From Rhodoferax sp. (GTDB lineage: Bacteria > Pseudomonadota > Gammaproteobacteria > Burkholderiales > Burkholderiaceae_C), in assembly GCF_012927445.1 (NCBI RefSeq), contig NZ_JABBPD010000004.1, forward strand, positions 779,039 to 843,038: DNA of 64,000 nt, in the 5' to 3' direction. The notes beneath the pieces are model-generated. The model did not search any database and was not told the DNA's origin. It was given only the letters and a program-made list of their open reading frames with translations. The position numbers and the translations under genes were made by a program. Shown here piece after piece: positions 17,458 to 26,699 of this stretch; the first letter of the stretch is position 1; every line of letters starts with the position of its first letter.

Positions 17458-18246
17458 ATGATTCCGAATAAAAAACCTGCCCCCCAAGGACCCCGCACCG
17501 ACGAACGCCTGGCCAAACGCGTCGCTGAAATGGTGCCTTGCTCGCGCCGCGAAGCCGAGCAGTACATTGAAGGCGGTTGGGTCAGCGTCAACGGGCAAGT
17601 GGTTGAGGAACCGATGTTTCGGGTGTCGACCCAAAAAGTGGCGATTGACCGCGACGCCAGCCTGATGGAGCTCGTGGACGTGACCTTGCTGCTGCACAAG
17701 CCGCCAGGCTTTGATGCCATGGCGGAGCTAGGCGATGCGAACAAAAAAATCAAACCGGCACAGCAATTACTGAGCGCCGCCACCCACGCCGCCGATGACG
17801 CGTCGGGCATCCGCCTGCTCAAGCGCCACTTTGCCAACCTCACGGCCGCGGTGCCGCTGGAAACCGGCGCCAGCGGTCTGGTGGTGTTCACCCAAGACTG
17901 GCGCGTGCTGCGCAAGCTGGACGAAGACGCCGGCGTGATTGAGCAGGAAATTATTGTGGAGGTCGCCGGTGAAGTGGCTCAAAGTATTCTGAATCGCCTC
18001 AACCACGGGCTGGCCTCCGACGGCTATCCGCTGCCACCGGTCAAAGTCAGCCTCAACAGCGCAAGCGACACCGCGTCCAAACTGCGTTTTGCCATCAAAG
18101 GCTCATACCAGGGTCTGATTGCCTACCTGTGTGAACGCGTCGGACTGGAAATTATGGGCATGAAGCGCATTCGCGTGGGGCGGGTGTCTATGACCCAGCT
18201 TCAACCGGGACAATGGCGCTACCTGCAGGCGCACGAGCGGTTTTAA
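17458..18246 (+). CDS. S4-domain pseudouridine-synthase-like protein with altered active site
   Basis: 262 residues, related to the RsuA/RluB/E/F family that isomerises uridine in rRNA. An N-terminal S4 RNA-binding domain (about residues 15-65: RLAKRVAEMVPCSRREAEQY) precedes the synthase domain with HKPPG at 80-84. Where the family has GRLDxxTxGLLL with the catalytic aspartate, this protein has AVPLETGASGLVVF, placing Glu135 at the aspartate position and Pro at the arginine. It may be inactive or altered and act only as an RNA-binding protein. The 3' end overlaps the convergent nhaR gene by 59 bases. Confidence 0.8.
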   Translation: MIPNKKPAPQGPRTDERLAKRVAEMVPCSRREAEQYIEGGWVSVNGQVVEEPMFRVSTQKVAIDRDASLMELVDVTLLLHKPPGFDAMAELGDANKKIKPAQQLLSAATHAADDASGIRLLKRHFANLTAAVPLETGASGLVVFTQDWRVLRKLDEDAGVIEQEIIVEVAGEVAQSILNRLNHGLASDGYPLPPVKVSLNSASDTASKLRFAIKGSYQGLIAYLCERVGLEIMGMKRIRVGRVSMTQLQPGQWRYLQAHERF

Positions 18247-19171
18247 GACCGGCCTCGGTGACCGGCCGGGCCATCCGGACGCTGAACAACTGCTTGCGCG
18301 CCGCCTCCGTAATAGCCACGACGCAAGGGTGCGTGATGCGTCGCTCCACCGACACGGCAAAAAACTCTTCCACCAGTTCACGCGTGCGACCGATCACCTC
18401 CACGCCAAACTGCGTCACCGTTTCGGCTTCCAGCACGGTGGGGGCCATGAAAATACCTTTCCCCTCCCGGCCAAAGGCCTTCATCAAGGCAACATCATCA
18501 AATTCCCCGATCACCCGGGGCTGAATGTGCTGGCGGGCCAGCCAACTTTCCAGCGAGTGCCGGACCGACGCAGCAGCCCCTGGAATCAGCATCGGCATGT
18601 CGTTCAGACATTGTGGAAAGCTCCCTTGCAGCCTGCTTTTTAGCCCCGGCGTACAGAAAAAACTCATCGTGGTACTGCCCAGCGGGTGGTTGAACGCCTT
18701 GACGCTGACGCGCCGGGACATCGGCTCATCCGCAATCACCAAGTCAAGCCGGTGCAGGGCCAACTGCGCCAGCAGATCGGTGAACTTGCCTTCACTGCAA
18801 ATCAGGCGCACCGGCTCGTCCACCGACAAGGCCGGCTCCAGCAAACGGTAGACCACCGACTTGGCCACGGAATCGGCCACGCCGACCCGGAAGTTCAGCA
18901 CGCGCGGTCCGCCACGCGCCTGACGCACGGCCGCTTCCAGTTCGGCACCCAGCGTGAAGATCTGATCGGCATAACCCAGCGCCAGCCGGCCGTCTTCGGT
19001 CAGCTCCAGCTGGCGGCCATTTTTGCGAAACAGCTTGCGGCCGAGCCAGTCTTCCAGCAGCTTGATCTGGCCGGACAGGGTTTGCGGCGTGGTGTGCAAC
19101 TGCTCGCCGGCACGCATCACGCCGCCGGCTTTGGCCGTCACCCAAAAGTAGTGCAGATGCTTGAAATTCAT
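18188..19171 (-). CDS. nhaR: LysR-family transcriptional activator NhaR
   Basis: 327 residues. The N-terminal winged helix opens with MNFKHLHYFWVTAKAGGVM and continues TTPQTLSGQIKLLE, as in E. coli NhaR. The effector domain contains GEFDDVALMKAFG and APTVLEAE, also shared with NhaR, which activates the Na+/H+ antiporter gene nhaA in E. coli. No nhaA is present in this window, so the target here is unknown. It is transcribed divergently from the Rrf2-type gene with 139 bases between, and overlaps the convergent upstream gene at its 3' end. Confidence 0.85.
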   Translation of the reverse strand: MNFKHLHYFWVTAKAGGVMRAGEQLHTTPQTLSGQIKLLEDWLGRKLFRKNGRQLELTEDGRLALGYADQIFTLGAELEAAVRQARGGPRVLNFRVGVADSVAKSVVYRLLEPALSVDEPVRLICSEGKFTDLLAQLALHRLDLVIADEPMSRRVSVKAFNHPLGSTTMSFFCTPGLKSRLQGSFPQCLNDMPMLIPGAAASVRHSLESWLARQHIQPRVIGEFDDVALMKAFGREGKGIFMAPTVLEAETVTQFGVEVIGRTRELVEEFFAVSVERRITHPCVVAITEAARKQLFSVRMARPVTEAGLKTARAPAGSAIVPVEAGS

Positions 19172-19310
19172 GAGTAACCTCCAAAGTACAGGCCTCTATT
19201 ATTCGTATTTTTCGAAGTTTAATTGTAAAAAAAACGAATTTACACGAAGTGAAGGGTTATTTATAGTTCATTACTTCACACCCCTTGTGACACTGACAGG
19301 AGCTAAAAAT

Positions 19311-19859
19311 ATGAGATTAAGTACCAAAGGCCGATTTGCTGTTACCGCGATGATCGACGTTGCGCTGCGCGAAAGTTTGGGGCCCGTCCCGCTGTCCGAT
19401 ATTGCGGTGCGTCACAAAATCTCGCTCTCTTACTTGGAACAAATGTTCAGCAAACTGCGACAGCACGGTCTGGTGGAAAGCACCCGCGGTCCGGGCGGCG
19501 GCTACACGCTGGGTCAGCGTTCCGACAGCATCACGGTTGCGGACATCATTGGTGCCGTTGATGGTCGCGCGGAACCGCTGGGCTTGGGCGCAGAGCGGAC
19601 GGGTGAAGCCATGGTGCCGGGCATGCCGCAGGACATCACCCAAGACTTGTGGGACTCCCTGAATTCAAAAATGGTGGACTATATGCAGTCCATCAGCCTG
19701 CGCACCTTGACCACCGAGCAACGCAGCAAGGGGTTTCGTGTCGATGACCGGAAAACAGCCAACCGCGGCGTTTTCAAGAAGCCCAAACAGGAGCCCGTGA
19801 GGGCCAGCACGCCCAATTCCGTCTTTGCACTCGGAAAATCGCTGCTAGCCCGAGGCTAG
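19311..19859 (+). CDS. Rrf2/IscR-family transcriptional regulator lacking the Fe-S cysteines
   Basis: 182 residues from ATG 19311, with AGGAG 8 bases upstream. The winged helix is strongly IscR-like: MRLSTKGRFAVTAMIDVAL and GLVESTRGPGGGYTLG. IscR holds a [2Fe-2S] cluster through three cysteines after the helix-turn-helix; here the equivalent stretch (about residues 85-115, RAEPLGLGAERTGEAMV) contains no cysteine, and none occurs in the whole protein. It therefore probably works without a cluster. The basic C-terminal ~50 residues extend beyond IscR. No isc genes are nearby; the 3' end faces rnpB. Confidence 0.85.
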   Translation: MRLSTKGRFAVTAMIDVALRESLGPVPLSDIAVRHKISLSYLEQMFSKLRQHGLVESTRGPGGGYTLGQRSDSITVADIIGAVDGRAEPLGLGAERTGEAMVPGMPQDITQDLWDSLNSKMVDYMQSISLRTLTTEQRSKGFRVDDRKTANRGVFKKPKQEPVRASTPNSVFALGKSLLARG

Positions 19860-19878
19860 GCCGGTTGCCATAAAAAAG

Positions 19879-20270
19879 TGTGAAGCCCGCCGATAAGCCG
19901 GATTCTGTGCATGGGGTAAGACCTTGCGATCTTTCTCCATGTGACTGCCATTAATCTGGGCTATTGGTCGCCCAATAGCTCATGCTACCTACCCGCACAC
20001 TCCGGGGGCCCCGTCAACGTGTGCCTACTTGGTATTGCTGCGCGTAGAGATTGCCCGTTTCACCCGCACCAGGTTGCCCCGCTGCGACTCGTCTCTGTTG
20101 CTCTAATCCTCACCTTATACCGCTCACTTGCATGAGCGGCTTTCAGTGGACAGCCGTTAGCTGCTACGCTGCCCTGTGCAGTCCGGACGTTCCTCCAATG
20201 CGGTGTTTCCACCCGACGCCGAAGCGTCGTCCTTGCGGCTTGCACCAGCGACAGTCTGGCAGGCTTCACC
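19879..20270 (-). ncRNA. rnpB: RNase P RNA (M1 RNA), bacterial type A
   Basis: The minus strand starts GAAGCCTGCCAGACTGTCGC and ends GGCTTATCGGCGGGCTTC. These two ends pair to form helix P1 and match the consensus of bacterial RNase P RNA, which cleaves 5' leaders from pre-tRNAs. The conserved block GAGGAACGTCCGGACT with following ACAGGGCA near the 5' side, and GGGGCAACCTGGTGCGGGTG and the 3' CCGGCTTATCGG, are recognisable. About 390 nt. A TTTTTT tract at 19877-19872 directly follows the 3' end and likely ends transcription. End coordinates are estimates to within a few bases. Confidence 0.95.
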
Positions 20271-20275
20271 CCCTC

Positions 20276-20306
20276 ATTATCGCGGCTATCCATATCGATA
20301 TATCAA
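20276..20306 (-). promoter_or_regulatory. Tentative rnpB promoter
   Basis: On the minus strand TTGATA (20306-20301) and GATAAT (20281-20276) are 19 bases apart, placing a start a few bases before GAAGCC of RNase P RNA. The spacer is two bases longer than optimal, so this is a suggestion only. The stretch is AT-rich, unlike its surroundings. Confidence 0.4.
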
Positions 20307-20377
20307 ATTATGTTGATGAAGTCGTAGAGAATGATGTGGAGATCAGCCAGCCACACCACCCCAACAAGGAGCCGCAC

Positions 20378-21295
20378 ATGAAAGCCGACAACATCCTGCA
20401 AACCATTGGCAACACGCCTCACGTCCGCATCAACCGCCTGTTTGGCCCGGGCCACAACGTGTGGATCAAGTCCGAGCGCAGCAATCCTGGCGGCTCTATC
20501 AAAGACCGTATTGCCTTGGCCATGGTCGAAGCGGCGGAGCAAAGCGGCGAACTCAAACCCGGCGCCACCATCATTGAGCCGACTTCCGGCAACACCGGCG
20601 TCGGCCTGGCCATGGTGGCGGCCGTCAAAGGCTACAAACTGATTCTGGTCATGCCCGACAGCATGTCGGTGGAACGTCGCCGCCTGATGCTGGCCTATGG
20701 CGCCAGCTTTGATTTGACGCCGCGTGAAAAAGGCATGAAAGGCTCGATTGCCCGCGCCATGGAGTTGGTGGCGGCCACGCCCAACGCCTGGATGCCCCAG
20801 CAGTTTGAAAACCCCGCCAACATTGACGCCCACGCGCGCACCACGGCGCTGGAGATTCTGGCGGACTTCCCCGATGGCGTCGATGCGCTGATCACCGGCG
20901 TCGGCACCGGCGGTCACCTGACAGGCTGTGCCCAGGTCCTCAAAGCCCAATGGCCCCAGCTGAAGGTGTACGCGGTTGAGCCCACCGGTTCTCCCGTTAT
21001 TTCAGGCGGCACGCCTGCGCCGCATCCGATTCAGGGCATTGGCGCCGGCTTTATCCCCAAAAATCTGAACATGGCCTTGCTCGATGGCGTCATTCTGGTC
21101 GATGCCGAACCAGCGCGGGAGATGGCGCGGCGCTGTGCCCGCGAAGAAGGCATTCTGGTGGGCATCTCCAGTGGCGCCACCCTGGCCGCCATTGCGCAAA
21201 AACTGCCTGACCTGCCCGCTGGTGCCACCGTGCTGGGCTTCAACTACGACACCGGTGAGCGTTACCTGTCGATCGAAGGTTTTTTACCGGCCTAA
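20378..21295 (+). CDS. cysK: Cysteine synthase (O-acetylserine sulfhydrylase)
   Basis: PLP enzyme making cysteine from O-acetylserine and sulfide. It is 305 residues from ATG 20378, with AGGAG 7 bases upstream. The PLP lysine is in NPGGSIKDR near residue 42, the substrate loop is TSGNTGVG near 69, the phosphate loop is [10 protein letters not shown] near 176, and GISSGA lies near 263. [14 protein letters not shown] favours the CysK group; the NPGGSIKDR form is also seen in CysM, so A/B assignment is not certain. Divergent from rnpB; its last 12 bases overlap the convergent GGDEF/EAL gene. Confidence 0.9.
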   Translation: MKADNILQTIGNTPHVRINRLFGPGHNVWIKSERSNPGGSIKDRIALAMVEAAEQSGELKPGATIIEPTSGNTGVGLAMVAAVKGYKLILVMPDSMSVERRRLMLAYGASFDLTPREKGMKGSIARAMELVAATPNAWMPQQFENPANIDAHARTTALEILADFPDGVDALITGVGTGGHLTGCAQVLKAQWPQLKVYAVEPTGSPVISGGTPAPHPIQGIGAGFIPKNLNMALLDGVILVDAEPAREMARRCAREEGILVGISSGATLAAIAQKLPDLPAGATVLGFNYDTGERYLSIEGFLPA

Positions 21296-23617
21296 AACCG
21301 GCGTCAAGCCCGCCTGCTCGCGCGCCAGCAGGAGCGCGAACTCATGCGCGGGCACCGGTTTGCTGTAGAGATACCCCTGTATTTCATCGCACTGGTGTGT
21401 CCGTAAAAAGTCGAGTTGCGCCTGGGTTTCCACACCCTCCGCAATGGTCCGGAACCCCAGCCCCTTGGCCAAACCGATGATGGCGGTGACGATGGCGGCG
21501 TCATCCGGATCGGAACGGAGATCGCGGATGAACGACTGGTCGATCTTGAGCTTGTCGATTTTGAATCGTTTCAAATAACTGAGCGAAGAATAGCCAGTGC
21601 CAAAATCATCGATGGACAGCCCGATGCCCAACGAATGCAAGCGCGCCACCATGTCGATGGTGAAAGAGGAATCGTCCATGGCAATGCTTTCCGTGAGCTC
21701 CAGCTCAACCATGGACGGATCGAGTCCGCTCACGCGCATCGCATCAATGACGGAATCGCACAGGGACGCATTCTTGAATTGCACCACGGACAGATTGATG
21801 GCCACCGGCACAATGGGCAAGCCGGCGGCTTGCCAGTCCGCATTCTGCTGCACGGCGGTATACAAAACCCAGGTGCCGATGTCCCGAATCTGGCCACTTT
21901 CTTCGGCCACGGGAATGAACCGCGCCGGCGACACAAGGCCCCACTCCGGATGCTGCCAACGCACCAGCGCTTCCACACCCACAATTTTCAAACTGCGGGC
22001 ATCCACTTGTGCCTGGTAATAAAGCAGCAACTCCTTATTTTCGAGGGCACGGCGCAAATCATTCTCGATGCGCAAGACCTCGTTCGCCCGTTCATGCATC
22101 TGCTGCTCAAAAAACTGAAAGTTGCTGCGGCCATTCTGCTTGGCCCGGAACAGCGCCGCGTCCGCGCACTGTGACAACCGGGCCAAGTCGCGGCCATTGT
22201 CCGGAAACAGGGCGATTCCGATGCTGGCGGTCAGGCTCAAGCGCTGACCATCGATCACAAAAGGCTCGGCAATGGTGGCCAGCGTCCTTTGCGCCACGTG
22301 GGCCGCGCCCTGGTAGTCGGTGTTGGGCAGCAAGAGAATGAACTCGTCCCCGCCCGGACGGCAAATGGTGTCATCCGGGTGCAGGTGCGTGGTGAAACGC
22401 GTGGCAAGCTCCTGCAGTAGGCGGTCGCCAACCGCGTGGCCCAATGAGTCGTTGATGTTTTTGAAGCGATCCAGATCGACATACATCAAGGCCACCGTGG
22501 CATGCGCCCGCTGCGCCGCCGCCAGCGCCACCCGAGCCCGATCGTGCAGCAAGATGCGGTTGGGCAGCTGGGTCAGCGCGTCGTAATTGGACAAAAAACG
22601 GATTTTCTCTTCCGCATCCTTGCGACTGGAGAGGTCCGTCAGGATGCCAATGTGTTGTGTGATCTGCCCCGCCGGATTGCGGATCGCACTGATGGACAGC
22701 CACTCCGGGTAAATATCCCCATTCTTGCGGCGATTCCAGACTTCGCCCTGCCAGTGGCCCTCCGATTGAAGGGTGCGCCACATCACCTCATAAAAAGCCT
22801 TGTCTTGTCGCCCGGAGGCGAGCAGACGTGGATTACGCCCCAGGACCTCGTCCTTGGTGTAACCGGTGACTTCCGTGAAAGCCCGATTGACCGACAGCAG
22901 ATGGTTGTCGGCATCCGTGATAACGATGCCTTCCTGGCTTGATTCAAACACCTGGGCATTCAACCGCAACTGCTCCTCCGCCTGCTTGCGGTCCGTGACA
23001 TCCAGCCAGGCGCCCACAGCGCCGGTAACGAGACCGGACTGATTGTGGGTAAGCACCAGTTGGTCATAAATCCAGCGATAGGCGCCATCCGCATGCAAAA
23101 ACCGGTATTCATGCTGCAGCGCACCAGCATCGTGCAAATTCTGCTGGGCTTGCATGACCGTCAGCCGATCATCCGGGTGCACCCGCTCGAGCCACAGGCC
23201 GGGGGAGGCCAGCCACTGCGCGGGCGTGTAACCGGTGGTTTGCGCCACATTGGAACTGGCAAAGTCCACGACAAACCCGCCTTTTGCCTGCGGGTCGGCC
23301 GCCAATGAATAAATCACCGCCGGATTGACCGCCAGGATGTGCGCCAGGCGCTCGGCCTCCTGTTTGATCTTGGCGGTCAGGTTACCGCGCGCCATCGCAT
23401 CGCGTCGGATCAAGAAGTACAGCGCCACGGACGTGACGAGAACAAAAAAGCTGCCCTTGGTCGATTGGAGCCAGCTCATTCTTTCGGGCGACTGGAAAAG
23501 ACCTGCCAGGACGCGATCAGAGAGCCATATCCAGGCGCTGGCAAAGATGGCGTACAGCAGGCTGATGCGCAGCGCGGCGTTGGGGCTGGACCATTGAGGA
23601 AGGCTCATGAAAGTCAT
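21284..23617 (-). CDS. PAS-GGDEF-EAL cyclic-di-GMP signalling protein
   Basis: 777 residues from ATG 23617. Two N-terminal membrane segments (about residues 15-35 and 48-68) lead to two or three PAS/PAC modules ([16 protein letters not shown]-type and [22 protein letters not shown]). A GGDEF domain with the intact RPGGDEF motif follows, then an EAL domain with [21 protein letters not shown] and EGVET. Both cyclase and phosphodiesterase signatures look complete, so it could be bifunctional. Starts at 23608 and 23680 are also possible. Divergent from the FAD protein, 117 bases apart. Confidence 0.92.
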   Translation of the reverse strand: MTFMSLPQWSSPNAALRISLLYAIFASAWIWLSDRVLAGLFQSPERMSWLQSTKGSFFVLVTSVALYFLIRRDAMARGNLTAKIKQEAERLAHILAVNPAVIYSLAADPQAKGGFVVDFASSNVAQTTGYTPAQWLASPGLWLERVHPDDRLTVMQAQQNLHDAGALQHEYRFLHADGAYRWIYDQLVLTHNQSGLVTGAVGAWLDVTDRKQAEEQLRLNAQVFESSQEGIVITDADNHLLSVNRAFTEVTGYTKDEVLGRNPRLLASGRQDKAFYEVMWRTLQSEGHWQGEVWNRRKNGDIYPEWLSISAIRNPAGQITQHIGILTDLSSRKDAEEKIRFLSNYDALTQLPNRILLHDRARVALAAAQRAHATVALMYVDLDRFKNINDSLGHAVGDRLLQELATRFTTHLHPDDTICRPGGDEFILLLPNTDYQGAAHVAQRTLATIAEPFVIDGQRLSLTASIGIALFPDNGRDLARLSQCADAALFRAKQNGRSNFQFFEQQMHERANEVLRIENDLRRALENKELLLYYQAQVDARSLKIVGVEALVRWQHPEWGLVSPARFIPVAEESGQIRDIGTWVLYTAVQQNADWQAAGLPIVPVAINLSVVQFKNASLCDSVIDAMRVSGLDPSMVELELTESIAMDDSSFTIDMVARLHSLGIGLSIDDFGTGYSSLSYLKRFKIDKLKIDQSFIRDLRSDPDDAAIVTAIIGLAKGLGFRTIAEGVETQAQLDFLRTHQCDEIQGYLYSKPVPAHEFALLLAREQAGLTPVLGR

Positions 23618-23734
23618 TCTCAAAAAACGTATTAAAAAATTACAGTCATTCCGGGATGTTTGACACAAAGGGCTGGACAAAGGTCACCGCGTATCATAGT
23701 AGCCCTCTGCTTGATCAACACAAGCCACACTGAC

Positions 23735-25447
23735 ATGATCCGCCTGACCGAACTCAAACTACCCCTGGAACACGCGGCCACCGCCCTGCCCGCGCTGATT
23801 GCAAAGACACTGGGCGTGATGCCTGATGACCTGCGCGAATTCACCATTTTCAAACGCAGCTTTGATGCGCGCAAAGCCGAGCTAATGCAGGTCTACATCG
23901 TGGATGTCGAGATCGACTCCACGCTGGAAGCCGCCTTGCTGGCCAGGTTTGTGGACCACTTGCACATCTTTGCCACACCCGACATGCGCTACCAGCCGGT
24001 TGGGCAAGCCCCGGCCGACTTGCCACTGCGTCCGGTGGTGGTGGGCTTTGGTCCGTGTGGCATTTTTGCCGCGCTGGTGCTGGCGCAAATGGGCTTCAAA
24101 CCGATCGTGCTGGAGCGCGGCAAAAAAGTACGCGAACGCACGCAGGACACCTGGGGCCTGTGGCGCAAGCATGTGCTCAACCCCGAGTCCAATGTGCAGT
24201 TTGGCGAAGGCGGCGCCGGCACGTTCTCGGACGGCAAGCTCTACAGCCAGATCAAGGACCCGCGCTTTCTCGGCCGCAAGGTCATGGACGAGTTCGTCAA
24301 AGCCGGTGCACCACCGGAGATTCTGGTCGACGCCCACCCGCATATCGGCACCTTCAAGCTGGTGAAAGTGGTGGAGAACCTGCGCGAACAGATCATCGCG
24401 CTGGGCGGTGAAATCCGCTTTCAGCAGCGCGTCACCGATGTACTGATTGAAGGCAAGTCGGATGAACGGCAAGTGCGCGGCCTGACCGTGCTGGACCAAG
24501 CCGGCGGCCAATCCTACGAACTGGAATGCAACCAGGTGGTGCTGGCGCTCGGCCACAGTTCACGCGACACCTGCACCATGCTGTACCAGCGCGGCGTGGC
24601 CATGGAAGCCAAGCCGTTCGCCATCGGATTTCGCATCGAGCACCCGCAAAGCGTGATTGACCGCGCCCGCTGGGGCCGCCATGCCGGCCATCCGAGTCTC
24701 GGCGCCGCCGACTACAAACTGGTGCACCACGCCAACAACGGCCGCTCGGTCTACAGCTTTTGCATGTGCCCCGGCGGCACCGTGGTGGCCGCCACCTCGG
24801 AGCCCGGTCGCGTGGTGACCAATGGCATGAGCCAGTACTCGCGCAACGAGCGCAATGCCAATGCGGGCATCGTGGTCGGCATTGACCCGAGCGATTACCC
24901 GACTGACGAAGCGGCTTTCCATGCCACCCTGGGCGAGCATGTACAGGCGCAACCGGCACCGGGGACCGCGCACCATCCGCTGGCCGGTATCGTGCTGCAA
25001 CGCCAGCTGGAATCGAATGCCTATGTCATGGGTGGCTCCGACTACAACGCCCCCGGGCAACTGGTCGGCGACTTCGTGACGGGCAAGGCCTCGACCCAAC
25101 TCGGTGGCGTGGAGCCGTCCTACAAACCCGGCGTCACGCTGGGCAACTTGCACACGGCCCTGCCCACCTACGCCATTGAAGCCATCCGCGAAGCGCTGCC
25201 CGCCTTTGCCCGCAAGATCAAGGGCTTTGACATGCCGGACGCGGTATTGACCGGGGTGGAAACCCGCACTTCATCGCCTTTGAAAATCCCGCGCGGTGAC
25301 GATTTTCAGAGCATCAACACCAAGGGCGTCTACCCCGCTGGTGAGGGCGCCAGCTACGCCGGGGGCATTTTGTCGGCCGGGGTCGATGGCATCAAGGTCG
25401 CGGAGGCGGTGGCGCGGCGCTTGTTGGGATTCAGTCCGCGCGCTTGA
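23735..25447 (+). CDS. FAD-dependent oxidoreductase/dehydrogenase (COG2509 type)
   Basis: 570 residues from ATG 23735; the frame extends further upstream without support. The N-terminal ~90 residues form a small alpha/beta domain, then the FAD-binding Rossmann motif VVGFGPCGIFAALVLAQMG near residue 90. NVQFGEGGAGTFSDGKL and YPAGEGASYAGGILSAGVDG complete the flavin site. Homologues are annotated only as uncharacterised FAD-dependent dehydrogenases; the substrate is not known. The stop overlaps the convergent exporter gene by 17 bases. Confidence 0.88.
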   Translation: MIRLTELKLPLEHAATALPALIAKTLGVMPDDLREFTIFKRSFDARKAELMQVYIVDVEIDSTLEAALLARFVDHLHIFATPDMRYQPVGQAPADLPLRPVVVGFGPCGIFAALVLAQMGFKPIVLERGKKVRERTQDTWGLWRKHVLNPESNVQFGEGGAGTFSDGKLYSQIKDPRFLGRKVMDEFVKAGAPPEILVDAHPHIGTFKLVKVVENLREQIIALGGEIRFQQRVTDVLIEGKSDERQVRGLTVLDQAGGQSYELECNQVVLALGHSSRDTCTMLYQRGVAMEAKPFAIGFRIEHPQSVIDRARWGRHAGHPSLGAADYKLVHHANNGRSVYSFCMCPGGTVVAATSEPGRVVTNGMSQYSRNERNANAGIVVGIDPSDYPTDEAAFHATLGEHVQAQPAPGTAHHPLAGIVLQRQLESNAYVMGGSDYNAPGQLVGDFVTGKASTQLGGVEPSYKPGVTLGNLHTALPTYAIEAIREALPAFARKIKGFDMPDAVLTGVETRTSSPLKIPRGDDFQSINTKGVYPAGEGASYAGGILSAGVDGIKVAEAVARRLLGFSPRA

Positions 25448-26060
25448 ACAGGGCGAGCAGTGAACCGGCCACCACAAAAAGTCCGCCAAAGGTGCGGTTC
25501 ATGGCGCGGATATGGGCGGGCGATTTCAACGTTCCCAGCACCCGCGCGGCCAACACGGTATAGCCGGCCATCACCACCAGGTCGGTGAAACCCAACGTGG
25601 CGGCAATGATCAGGTACTGCGGCAGCAGCGGCTGCGCCAGGTTCATGAACTGGGGCACCACCGCCAGCAAAAACACAGTGCCTTTCGGGTTGACGGCATT
25701 GATCATCACGGCCCGCAGCACCATCGAGCGGCGGGTGACGAGCGCGCCCTCATCGGTCTTGGTCACCATCGGCGTAGCAGGTGCGCGCCATTGCGCAATG
25801 CCCAGCCACACCAGATAGGCCACCCCCAGCCATTTGACGACCAAAAAAGCCGTACTGGAAGTGGCCACCAGCGCCCCCAGCCCCAAGCTGACCACAATCA
25901 CCTGCAGCCAGATGCCCAGAATCAAACCGAAGGTCGTGAAGTAGCCGCGCCGAAAACCGTGATTCAACCCGGCACTCATGGCCGCCACCGCACCGGCGCC
26001 CGGCGAAATGCTGATCGCCCAGGAGGCGGCAAAAAAGGCGAGCCAGGTCGAAAGTTCCAT
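25431..26060 (-). CDS. LysE/RhtB-family amino-acid exporter
   Basis: 209 residues from ATG 26060, starting MELSTWLAFFAASWAISISPGAG. Six hydrophobic segments are visible, as in RhtB-type exporters of homoserine, threonine or other amino acids. The conserved SPGAGAVAAMSAGLNHGFRRG motif is near residue 17, and NPKGTVFLLAVVPQFMN near 125 is the other family signature. Inner-membrane location. The frame extends 22 codons upstream but lacks a ribosome-binding site there. Substrate cannot be told from sequence. Confidence 0.9.
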   Translation of the reverse strand: MELSTWLAFFAASWAISISPGAGAVAAMSAGLNHGFRRGYFTTFGLILGIWLQVIVVSLGLGALVATSSTAFLVVKWLGVAYLVWLGIAQWRAPATPMVTKTDEGALVTRRSMVLRAVMINAVNPKGTVFLLAVVPQFMNLAQPLLPQYLIIAATLGFTDLVVMAGYTVLAARVLGTLKSPAHIRAMNRTFGGLFVVAGSLLALFKRAD

Positions 26061-26261
26061 GATGAATACCGGTTGCGGAGAATCTGCGGTTTTAACACAG
26101 CCAGCGCGCCGGCCAGATGAGAACACACAGGCACAACAAGCCTCAAATAAACATGCATTTAATTTACATGTTTTAATGGCGCCTTATCAAACAACGCTTT
26201 AAATCAACCGCCAGTCATGCTGGTTTTGATCTCCCACCGCTCCACTTCGAAAGGATTTTCC

Positions 26262-26672
26262 ATGAACATCGATAAATTCAAAAACCAGCACGTTGACATC
26301 ATCGAATGCATTGCGGCACTGAGAAAATCTGCCAAAGACGGAATCAGCAGCAATGCAGCAGAGATTGCCAGACTCATTGTGTCAATGAGTTCGACCATCA
26401 AATTGCACTTGGCCGTGGAGGATCAAGTCCTGTACCCCGCGCTGCGCAGCGGGAGCAACACCACCCTGGCAACGATGGGCAAGAAATTTCAAGAGGAGAT
26501 GGATGCCATTGCGGCCGCATACATGGTGTTTGCGGGCCGCTGGAACCATGCGACCAAGGTCGCGAACGATCCCGAAGGATTCCGGTCAGACGCCAACACG
26601 GTGCTCAAAATATTGCATGCACGGATGCAGCAAGAAAACACCGTTTTTTATCCGGCGATTGAAGCGCTGTAA
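26262..26672 (+). CDS. Hemerythrin-like (HHE domain) protein
   Basis: 136 residues from ATG 26262, with AAAGGA upstream. It is all-helical, with histidine/glutamate pairs expected for a di-iron four-helix bundle: NQHVDI near residue 10, LHLAVEDQVLYPAL near 46-59, HATK near 91, and HARMQQENTVFYPAI near the end. Such proteins bind oxygen or NO or sense redox state; the role here is unknown. It is a single gene, flanked by the RhtB exporter (divergent) and htpX (convergent). Confidence 0.88.
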   Translation: MNIDKFKNQHVDIIECIAALRKSAKDGISSNAAEIARLIVSMSSTIKLHLAVEDQVLYPALRSGSNTTLATMGKKFQEEMDAIAAAYMVFAGRWNHATKVANDPEGFRSDANTVLKILHARMQQENTVFYPAIEAL

Positions 26673-26699
26673 AGCCACTCTCACAAGATGATCTAGACC

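Noticed and set aside
20292-20301. ATATCGATAT palindrome before cysK as an operator
   Set aside because: AT-rich self-complementary ten-mers are frequent by chance, and it overlaps the presumed rnpB promoter.
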